Positions 55,692-64,000 of a stretch of DNA of 64,000 nucleotides are shown here, in pieces (the first letter of the stretch is position 1; the number at the start of each line of letters is the position of its first letter). The notes below the pieces were generated by a model. That model did not search any database and had not been told where the DNA came from. It saw only the letters and a program-made list of their open reading frames with translations. Both the position numbers and the translations under genes were made by a program. Source of the DNA: Muscardinus avellanarius (lineage: Eukaryota; Chordata; Mammalia; Rodentia; Gliridae); NCBI GenBank assembly GCA_963383645.1, contig OY726559.1, forward strand, positions 109,948,235-110,012,234. The letters are read 5' to 3'.

Positions 55692-56125
55692 CCCCTCTCT
55701 CTCCCCCTCTCTCTCTCTCCCCCCCCTCTCTCTCCCCCTCTCTCTCTCCGTCTCTCTCTCTCCCTCTCTCTCTGTCTCTCTCTCTTTCTCTCTCTCTCTC
55801 TCCCCTCCCTCCCTCCTTCCTCTTTTTCTTTTTTACCCTCCTTCCCTCCATCTTTTCTGGTTTTCTTTCTTTCTTTCTTCTTTCTTTCTTTCTTTCTTTT
55901 TCTTTCTCTCTTTCTTATTTATTTTTGTATTGGGGATTGAAACCGGGGCATTTTACCTCTGAGCTACACCCCCAGTCCTATTTTATTCATTTATTTTTTC
56001 ATTCATTCATTTTGAAACAGGTAACTTTGCTAACTTGCTAAGGCTGGCCTCAAACTTGCGATCTTCCTGTCTCAGCCTCCCGAGTCCTGAGATTATAGGT
56101 GTGTGCCACCACTCCTGTTTCTCCT
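55415..56125 (-). repeat. Two SINEs separated by a 300-base pyrimidine tract
   Basis: Minus-strand copies at about 55,418-55,612 and 55,925-56,122. Between them lies an almost pure C/T tract (TTCTC, CT, CCCTCT and TTTC units). Confidence 0.95.
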
Positions 56126-56479
56126 GACTGAGAAACATGGCTTCAAACCCAGTTCCTCTGGATTCGTGTGTGACTTTGGACCGTTTACTATTTAAGTTAC
56201 TGGGAATCCTGTTAGCAAAGGGAGAACTTCTCATCAACTATTGATGAAAGAGGGCGTGCCTGGCAGGCTTGGTGTCCAGGCTCTCCTTGCCGAGAGGTAT
56301 GACGTGTGTCCTCCTATTATAAGCCATTCTATTATAAGTGTGAGTAGGGTAGTCTTTGGCTCATTCTAGCTAGTTACTGAGACTAAGGGTGGTCTTAGAG
56401 ACCCCTGACTGCATACATGAAACCTAAATGGCTCTAAGTATATTCCAAAAGGCAGCCTCTACCCATAAAAACAACCCAC

Positions 56480-57160
56480 AGTGGGCAAGGTGGCACACCC
56501 CATTAATCCCAGTACTTGGGAGGCTGAGACAGGAGGATTGGAGGTTTGAGGACAGCCTTAACAATGTACCAAGACTCTCAGAAACCTAGTGAGATCCTGT
56601 TTTAAAACAAGCCGGGCATGGTGGCACACGCTTGTAATCCCATTGCTTGGGAGGCTGAGACAGGAGGATCGCACAGGTTCAAAGCCAGCCTCAGCTACTT
56701 AGTGAGGCTCTCAGCAATTTAGTGAGACCCTGTTTCCAAATAAAATATAAAATAGGTCTGGGAGTATAAGTCTGTGATTGAAAATTCCCTGGGTTCCACT
56801 CCCAGTACTACAAAAAAAAATATTTTTTAAACAAAACAAAAAGGACTGGGGTTGTATCTTGGAAGCAGAATACCCCTGGACTCAATCCCCAATACCCCTC
56901 CAAAACAACAACAACAACTCTTACACACACACCAACAAACTACTTGTCAGTATAACGGATAACTAAAAGACTAACACATATTATTATGAAAATAGGCAAT
57001 TAAAAAGAATAATTTAGCCAGGCGTGGTGGCACATGCTTATAATCCCAGCATTTGGGAGGCTGAGACAGGAGGATTGTGGTTTGTGGACGGCTTCAGCTA
57101 CTACTTAGTGAGGCCCTTTGCAACTCAGTGAGATCCTATTTCAAAATAATAAAAATATCT
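56480..57160 (+). repeat. Plus-strand SINE cluster
   Basis: A left half at about 56,482-56,605, a full copy at 56,612-56,812, an ID half at 56,845-56,905 and a left half at 57,015-57,150. 56,126-56,480 holds no recognised feature. Confidence 0.9.
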
Positions 57161-57466
57161 ATTAAAATGGATAATAGAATATGAAAAATCACCATTTCAT
57201 AATATGTAATGAAATTAAAAAAAGACTGCCAATGGGTGAAATGTTTAGGCAAACATTTGATAATGACCTTTATGAGGTAGGAATCAAGCTTCGCTGCCTG
57301 AACCCACAGGCCAGTTTGGGCAGCTTTGGGTGTCTTTAAGAGTGGAACAGCCGGACACTGTTGCAACAGGAAACTTAAGACTGCACTGTGAGGTCTGCTT
57401 TCCACAATCATTAAGCCTGATGCTAATTGCTAATCACACCCTTGTAGCTAACTCCATCTCCTTCCC

Positions 57467-57687
57467 TTCTCTCTCTCCTCTCTCCTCTCTCCTGTCTCCT
57501 CTCTCCTCTCTCCTCTCTCCTGTCTCCTCTCTCCTGTCTCCTCTCTCCTGTCTCCTCTCTCCTCTCTCCTCTCTCCTCTCTCCTCTCTCCTCTCTCCTCT
57601 CTCCTCTCTCCTCTCTCCTCTCTCCTCTCTCCTCTCTCCTCTCTCCTCTCTCCTCTCTCCTCTCTCCTCTCTCCTCTCTCCTCTCTC

Positions 57688-57722
<35 letters not shown>
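57467..57722. repeat. (TCTCTCC)n minisatellite
   Basis: About 250 bases of heptamer units, mostly CTCTCTC with C/G variants near the start (CTCCTGT), ending in pure CT. It lies next to the reversed 3' end of a minus-strand SINE. Confidence 0.95.
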
Positions 57723-57727
<5 letters not shown>

Positions 57728-58105
57728 CTGGGTGTTGAGAATGCCATTCTACCTCTGAGGTAGACCCCCCCCCAGCCCTATTTTATTAGAGTCTCACTAG
57801 GTTGCAGCGGGTCTCACTAAGTTACTGAGGCTGGCTGTGAACCTGCAATCCTCCTGGGATTATAAGTGTGAGCCGCCATGCCAAGCTGACTGTGTATATG
57901 CGTGTGTGTGCGGTTCTGGGGATTAGACTCAGGAGCATTTTACATATGAGCTACACCCCAGCACTTTTTATTGTTTGTTTTGAAACAGGGTCTTGCTAAG
58001 TTGCTGAAAGTACCTCACTAAGTTGCTGAGATTGGCCTCAAACCTGGGATTGGCTCAGGTTCTCAAGTACTAGGATTGCAGGCACGTACCAAGACACCTG
58101 GCTTG
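57723..58105 (-). repeat. Two minus-strand SINEs
   Basis: Copies at about 57,725-57,888 and 57,908-58,105; the second is diverged. Confidence 0.85.
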
Positions 58106-59255
58106 TAACTAAATTCTAATTTATAGAAACAGAAATAAGAACGTGTTATGAGGAAGCAGACAAGCAAATACAGCTGTGAGGACAGCTACTCTTTCTATGG
58201 AAGTCATAAGAATTTCATCAGACAGCGCAGTTGAGGGCCGCACCAGGGCAAAAGAGACTTACAAGGATCTTGTTTGGATTCTGGCTTGAAAAAACCTAAT
58301 GCACAAAATTTCCTGCCATTGGGGAAATTTAAATATTGATTGGACATTAGCATGCCAGGTGTGCACCACTGTGTCCAGCTCAGTTAAACTTCTGAGTACT
58401 TAAGGAGTCAGTACATACGGTTCCTCCATCTCAAAGCTTTAACTGTACTGGAAAAATGTTGTTGTTTTTTTTTTTTCTCTTGCTCTTTAACAAGTGAACT
58501 CTCAGAAGAAGTAAGCAAAATAAAAACACAAACCCCTAAAGAGTGAAAACAACCAAAAGCTCAAAAGGGGTAGAGATACCTGAAATATAAAGGCGAACTC
58601 GGCAACTGTGCGTGGTGGAAAAGGTCTGCTCAGATGTGGAGCGATATGTCCCCTGCATTTTGGTTTAGGTGAGCAGGCTTGGGTCTTCTTGGAAGAAGTT
58701 GGCTTTAACCCTAAATGTTTTCCCTGCTGGACCAGTTCCTAGTGAAGAGGGCCACATTATTTTGTGGGAAGATGCAGGTGCAGGGAGGGGCAGTCAGCAG
58801 AGCAGCTTCATTCTCCAGGAGGAGACCGAGTGCTTCCTCGGGGAACCATATTGTTGGGTGAGTTCGTTTCTTATTGCGGCAGTAATAGTCTTAACAGCTT
58901 CAAACAGCACAAATTCATTGTCTCACAGGATCCATAGGTGAGAACCCTGACTAGCTGAGCTAAGTCTCTGCCTAAAAAAATGGCAAGGCCAAAGTCATGA
59001 TGGCAGCAAAAATGGGTTCTGGGGAGGAATCCATGTCCTTGTTCAGTGGGGTTACGGTGAGATTTAGTTTCATGCAGTTATAGAATCGAGGACCTGCTTT
59101 CTTTTGGACTGTCAGTTGTAGTCTAACACCAGCGTGTAGTAGACACATCCCACCTACCCTGGCTTACAGTCTACCACTCGAAGCCAGGGAGGTCTCAAGT
59201 TTTCCTCACCCCATTGTGTATCCTCTGCCTCCCTCCTCTACCATACACCCTTGAC
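58106..59255. other. Intergenic DNA with an ancient repeat
   Basis: 58,860-59,190 (TTTCTTATTGCGGCAGTAAT, CAAACAGCACAAATTCATTG) resembles a widespread old mammalian repeat that I cannot assign to a family. The rest is unremarkable. Confidence 0.4.
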
Positions 59256-59652
59256 TGCCTCCTCCTCCTCCTCCTCCTCCTCCTCCTCCTCCTCCTCCTC
59301 CTTCTCCTCTTCTTCCTCCTCCTCTTCCTCCTCCTCCTTCTCCTCCTCCTCCTCCTCCTCCTCCTCCTCCGTCTTTTCCTCCTCCTTCTCCTCCTCCTCC
59401 TTCTCCTTCTCCTTCTCCTTCTCCTCTGTCTTCTCCTCCTCCTTCTCCTCCTCCTCCTCCTCTTCCTCCATCTTCTTCTCCTCCATCTTCTCCTTCTCCT
59501 CCTCCTCCTTCTCTTTCTCCTCCTTCTCCTCTTCCTTGTCCTTCTCCTCCTCCTCCATTTCCTCCTCCTCCTTCCTCTTCTCCTCCTCTTCCTTCTCCTC
59601 TTTCTCCTCCTTCCCTGCCTTCTCCTCCTCTTCCTCCTCCTCCTCCTTCAAC
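59256..59652. repeat. (TCC)n pyrimidine tract, about 400 bases
   Basis: Nearly uninterrupted C/T built on CTCCTC and CTTCTC. It reads as poly-Ser, poly-Leu or poly-Glu in different frames, all artefacts. Confidence 0.98.
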
Positions 59653-59701
59653 CCCAATATTCTTAAAACCTATCCAAGCCATTCCAGAGTAACCAGCTAG
59701 T

Positions 59702-59887
59702 TGGACATGGTGGCCCATGCTTATAATCCCAGCATTTGGAAGGCTGAGACAAGAAGATTGTGGTTTGCAGAAAGCCTCAGCTACTTAGGCCCTTTGCAAC
59801 TCAGTAAGACCCAGTTTCAAAATAATTTTTTAAAAAATAAAGCTGGAGGTGTGGCTTGGAGGTAAAATGTCCCTGGGTTCAATCCCC

Positions 59888-59938
<51 letters not shown>
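59702..59938 (+). repeat. SINE with a (CA)24 tail
   Basis: Copy at about 59,702-59,890, then CA repeats to 59,938. Confidence 0.95.
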
Positions 59939-59939
<1 letters not shown>

Positions 59940-60700
59940 CCCCAGCTAATTATTGACCATAACTCCATCTGCAAAATTCCCTTTGGTCGAGTAATGGAAA
60001 TATTCACAGAACATTGGCGTGGAGAGTCATTATTCAAGTCACCACACAATGCATGTGACAAAACAGAAACTAAAGATGCTTAGGCACATGTCAGGGGGAA
60101 ACAGAAGAAAAAAACAAAAGGAAGTGGTTACGTGGTCGACCTGCAGAAGTTGCGGTGTCCACCTCACGGCCCAGGCTGCAGGGAAAGGTGTTATCTTCTC
60201 TGCTACTTTTTAATCTGTGTTTCCTGGGTCTTGTGGGAGCCCAGCCCCTGAGAGATCTCATCAGGAAGGAGGTTACACTTGCTGGTCACTTCCAATTCTG
60301 GCCACAGTGTAATAATGGTGGATGCTGTTTATGTCCACTGTTTTTTTGGGTTCTATTGTGACGATGCTTTAGCCTACCACCAGAGTGGATGAGGCTGGTG
60401 ACAGATGAAACGTTAGCAAACATTTCCCTTCTAAGGCTTAGGGTAAACACAGTTTCTCATTCTAAACCTCGCTCGTGGTGAACAGGAGTCTGGAGGTGTT
60501 GCCCTATGTCTCTCGCTAAAGGCTCATGCAGAAAAGAAAGCTAATATCATTACTTAATTTTTTGGTTTTGTACCTCTTGCCCCATAATACCAGAAGAAAG
60601 CAAGCCAGAAGATACTAGCATCAGGGATCCCAAGAGGGTGCCTGACCTTCATCTAGGTCTACTCCCTGAAGCTCAGTTTATGGGTCTTGTTAAAGAGCCT
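59939..60700. other. Intergenic DNA without recognised features
   Basis: No repeats of the common families and no supported frame. Confidence 0.4.
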
Positions 60701-60709
60701 AGCCCGTGT

Positions 60710-61103
60710 TTGTTATTTATTTTTAATTGCTGCATTTGAATCAGCCTGTGATATTTACTTTTAATTGGCTCGTATGAATCATGCAGGATATGGAGTTTCA
60801 TTGTGACATGATTGGGCACGCCTCTGACATAGTCTGTCCCATCACACTGTTGAGCACTCCTCTTACGCTCCCCTCCAACCTTGCCAGACCTTCCTCCTCT
60901 TCTCCAAAGATCTCTTCTCATGACATCCGTGTAGCCCTCTTCATGTCTCTCTCGCTTCCACACTGAGAGAAAACATACAATATTTGTCTTCCTGTGTCTG
61001 ACTTTTTTCACTTAACATTATGATCTTCAGTTCCATTCATTTTTCCTGCAAAAACACAATTTTTGTTCTTTATGACTAAATAAAGCTCCATTGCGTGTAT
61101 ATA

Positions 61104-61153
<50 letters not shown>

Positions 61154-61605
61154 ATACCCAGGGATGTTCTATCTCTGAGCTATACCTCCAGCCTTATTTA
61201 TTTATTTTATATATTTATTTATTTTGTGGTATTGGGGATGGAACCCAGGGGCATTCGACCTCTGAGCTACACTCCCAGCCCTATTTTTTATTCTTTATTT
61301 TGAAACAGGGTCTCACTGAGTTGCAGAGGGCCTCACTAAGTAGCTGAGGCTGTCCGCGAACCGCGATCCTCTGGTCTCAGCCTCCCGAATGCTGGGATGA
61401 CAAGCGTGCGCCATCACACCTGGCTTTTCTTGTTTCTTCTATTTCTTTCTTTACAGTTCTATGGTTTTTCATGTAGACATCTTCATTTCATTGATTAGGT
61501 TTATTTCTAGTATTTGATTTTTTTGAAGTTTTTGATAATATTGTTTTTCTGATTTCTTTCTTAGCAGATTCATTACTGATGCATAGAAAACCTATTGTTT
61601 TGTTT
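60710..61605 (-). mobile_element. Old L1 fragments interrupted by a SINE and (GT)n
   Basis: 60,710-61,095 carries the reverse of an L1 3' region (TGTGTCTGACTTTTTTCACT, AAATAAAGCTCCATTGCGTG). 61,107-61,151 is (GT)22, and 61,160-61,430 holds an ID remnant and a full minus-strand SINE. 61,437-61,605 is another minus-strand L1 piece (TTCATTGATTAGGTTTATTT). Confidence 0.7.
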
Positions 61606-61611
61606 TGGGGT

Positions 61612-61820
61612 GTGTGTGTGTGTTATCGAGGAATGAACCCAGGGGTATTCAACCTCCGAGCTACACCCCCAGCCCTATTTTTTATTCTTTATTTTGTAAC
61701 AGGGTCTCATTGAGTTGCAAAGGGCCTCACTGGGGAGCTGAAGCTGTCCTTGAACCATGATCCTCCTGTCTCAGCCTCCCGAGTGCTGGGATGGCAAGCG
61801 TGCGCCACCAGGTGGGGCTA
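61612..61820 (-). repeat. B1-dID SINE
   Basis: Minus-strand copy preceded by a short GT run. Confidence 0.9.
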
Positions 61821-61879
61821 GTGTATGATATTTTAAATATCACACAGGAGTAGGGTGTGACTTTTTTCCTCTGCAGTGC

Positions 61880-62310
61880 TCTGCACCAGGTCCGACTTCC
61901 TCCGGCTCACGAAGTCACACGGGGCTGAGACGCTTCCTGTCCCTCTCCCTGTGGTTTGTGTAGGCCCTGTGGCCCTGGCCATCTCCCTCTGCACTTCTTT
62001 CCTTTAGGTCTGACCCTCCAGTATCCTCTCTCAACCTGAGCCCCTAGATGGGCCTCGGGGAGCTGAGCACAAGGGCGCCCTGGCAGGATTCTGCACGCCC
62101 TGCTCTGCTCGGGTTTTCCGTCGCCAGTCCCAGGGTGACCTCCTCACGTGCATTTCGGCGGCGCAGGCACACCCTGGCGTGCCAGGTTTGGGGCTGGGTA
62201 AATTGTGGAATCAGAAGCTACAGTTTCTTTCCTCTGGGCTTGGCCTTTGCAAAGGACAAAGGAGACACTCATGGTGCCAGCTGCCTGCTCCGATCCCTGG
62301 CTTACAGAGC
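61880..62310. repeat. Duplicated block, copy 2
   Basis: Partner of 51,480-51,960, about 10.4 kb away in direct orientation. Insertions and deletions are small, and identity appears to be around three quarters by eye. Confidence 0.7.
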
Positions 62311-62374
62311 TTAGAACACCGGACATTCTAGAAGCCAATGACCTGTTCTGATTTTTTTTTTTATTATTATTTTT

Positions 62375-62555
62375 GGGTGGTACTGGGGTTCCTGGCAGCC
62401 CTTCTACCTCCGGGCTACACTCCCAGACCTATTTTTATACTTTTTTATTTGGAAACAGGGTCTCTTAAGCCAGCTGGCTTCCAACCTGCACCGATCCTCC
62501 TGTTTCCGCCTCCCAAGCGCGGGGATTACAAGCGTGTGCCACCACGTCCGGCTCT
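62375..62555 (-). repeat. TTCCAGGAACC-type SINE
   Basis: Variant copy with GGGGTTCCTGGCAGCCCTTC and CTCTTAAGCCAGCTGGCTTCC. Confidence 0.9.
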
Positions 62556-63055
62556 GTTCTGATTTTTGTGATAATTTAAACTTACTTTCTAGCATTCATT
62601 ACATCCTAGCATTCTAGAAGTGACTGGCTTCTTCTGATTTTTGTGATAATATAAATTTACCTGGGTCAACGGTGGGCCATAGCTACTGGGCCACTTGACC
62701 TGGGACTGAAGTCGAAGGTGTCTCAAATACTTGCCTTTGGAGGCACAGGATATGGCGAGGGCCCATCGGGGCGCTGACACAGAAGCACTCACTGTTGCTC
62801 TTCTCCTTCTCCTTTTCTTTGGCGTTAATTTGTCTCACTTGTTGCTGTAGGTAGGATGGACACCAGGAACTGTTTGGATTTGCACAGTTTTGTGGTGTAC
62901 TTGTGGTATTTGTTTATATTAATGAAATTTCTGGGCCCAAGATGATGTCCGTGATATTTATATTTGGTTACATTGCCATGCAAGGATTCCTTGCAGAGTT
63001 TTCAAAAAGAATTCCTCTTTCAAAATATTGTCATCATCACACAAAAGTATGTGCT
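62556..63055. other. Intergenic DNA without recognised features
   Basis: A short direct repeat (GATTTTTGTGATAAT, at 62,561 and 62,636) is present. No exon supported. Confidence 0.4.
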
Positions 63056-63056
63056 T

Positions 63057-63454
63057 TGAGCTGGGCACGTTGGGAGGCTGAGACAGGTGGGTCACAGGCT
63101 CAAACCAGCCTCAGCGACTTAGCAAGATTCTTGGCAACCTAGCAAGACCTGTTTCAAAACAACAAAAAAAGTAAGTTGGCGTGGTGGCGGCGCACACTGG
63201 TAATCATTTGGCAGGCTGAGACAGGAGGTTTGCAGTTCACAGCCAGCCTCAGCTACTGAGCAAGGCCCTGTGCAACCCAGTGAGACCCTGTTTCAAAATA
63301 TAGAGTTAAAAATCAGGCTGGGGGTGGAGCTCAGACATAGAATGCCCCTGAGTTCCACCTCCAGTACCACACACACAAAAAAATTTGATTAATTCATTCA
63401 TTAATTAAAAAGCATTGGGGGTAGAATACCGCTGGTTTCAGTCTCCACTAGCAA

Positions 63455-63505
<51 letters not shown>

Positions 63506-63507
63506 AT
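63057..63507 (+). repeat. SINEs and a (TAAA)n run
   Basis: A partial copy at about 63,057-63,160, a full copy at 63,178-63,375, a short ID remnant at 63,412-63,450 and an (AAAT)14 run at 63,452-63,507. Confidence 0.9.
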
Positions 63508-63670
63508 GTTAAAGGAAAAGAGAAAAGAAAAAGCCACTTTGACTGGCTGTGAGGTCTCTGCTCTGTGCGCCACCCTCTGGTAGAAGTGTTAATAAACAAC
63601 ACACTGGGCAAAGCCGAGGGGAAACCGAGGGCGTCAGCAATGGCGATGAGTTAGAGGGCGGCAGGACTCT

Positions 63671-63671
<1 letters not shown>

Positions 63672-63717
<46 letters not shown>

Positions 63718-63970
63718 AGTATGAAAACTCTGATTATCCTAAATCATCACTTGTGACTTATTTTTTCCCCCGGCACTGGGGATGGAACCCAGGGGCATTC
63801 TACCTCCGAGCTACACCCCCAGCCCAATTTTTAACTCTTTATTTGAAACAGGGGCTCACTGAGTTGCAAAGGGCCTCGCTAAGTATCTCAGGCTGGCCTC
63901 CAACCACAATCCTCCTGTCTCAGCCTCCCAAATGCTGGGATGACAAGGGTGCGCCACCGCACCTGGATCA
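63672..63970. repeat. (CA)22 and minus-strand SINE
   Basis: CA repeats at 63,673-63,716; SINE at about 63,768-63,968. Unlike other CA runs here, this one is not joined to a SINE end. Confidence 0.95.
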
Positions 63971-64000
63971 CTTGTGACTTTTTTACTTGATGTCACAAAC

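Noticed and set aside
55529..56041. A 170-codon Ser/Leu/Pro frame
   Set aside because: Produced by a C/T microsatellite between two SINEs.
57467..57722. Regular short units that could suggest a CRISPR-like array
   Set aside because: Units are 7-base pyrimidine repeats with no unique spacers, in mammalian DNA.
59206..59718. Long poly-Glu, poly-Gly, poly-Ser and poly-Leu frames
   Set aside because: All are translations of the (TCC)n tract in different frames.

Overview
The window is nuclear DNA of a placental mammal, almost certainly a rodent of the squirrel/mountain-beaver/dormouse group. Two things show this. First, four human chromosome 1q23.3 genes occur in conserved order with normal exon-intron structure: NOS1AP (+, last five coding exons), SPATA46 (-), the C1orf226 homologue (+) and SH2D1B (-). 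Second, the intergenic DNA and introns are packed with dimeric B1-dID type SINEs: a 7SL-derived left half, then a tRNA-like ID half whose copies read roughly GGTTCAATCCCCAGTACC at the 3' end. The ID half differs from what I remember of ground-squirrel and marmot copies, so a more distant sciuromorph is possible. The species call is inference.

Layout. 1-19,300: 3' half of NOS1AP, with coding exons at 1685-1826, 8102-8268, 9568-9747, 16259-16424 and 17775-18118, ending in the PDZ ligand DEIAV. 19,300-23,000: NOS1AP downstream region with an LTR-like stretch. 23,000-25,594: SPATA46, three coding exons on the minus strand. 25,600-31,745: SINE-rich DNA. 31,746-35,440: two coding exons and the 3' UTR of the C1orf226 homologue. 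36,800-39,430: decayed LTR-element DNA. 39,430-45,740: SINE and L1 pile-up. 46,150-46,800: a decayed protein-like segment of unknown parent. 47,452-54,768: SH2D1B, four exons on the minus strand, intact. 55,000-64,000: intergenic DNA dominated by SINEs, L1 pieces and very long pyrimidine tracts.

How the genes relate. NOS1AP encodes the adaptor that recruits partners to neuronal nitric oxide synthase. The C1orf226 exon at 31,746 begins in the same reading phase as the NOS1AP terminal exon. A transcript that skips the terminal exon would therefore join NOS1AP in frame to C1orf226, across SPATA46, which lies antisense inside that intron. This would replace the nNOS-binding tail by the C1orf226 sequence. 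SPATA46 is a testis gene and SH2D1B a natural-killer-cell/myeloid SAP-family adaptor; I see no functional link between them and NOS1AP beyond linkage.

All exon borders were placed by eye from reading phase, AG/GT borders and recalled human proteins. Repeat borders are approximate (about +/-10-20 bases). No prokaryotic-type system, CRISPR array, rRNA or tRNA gene was seen.
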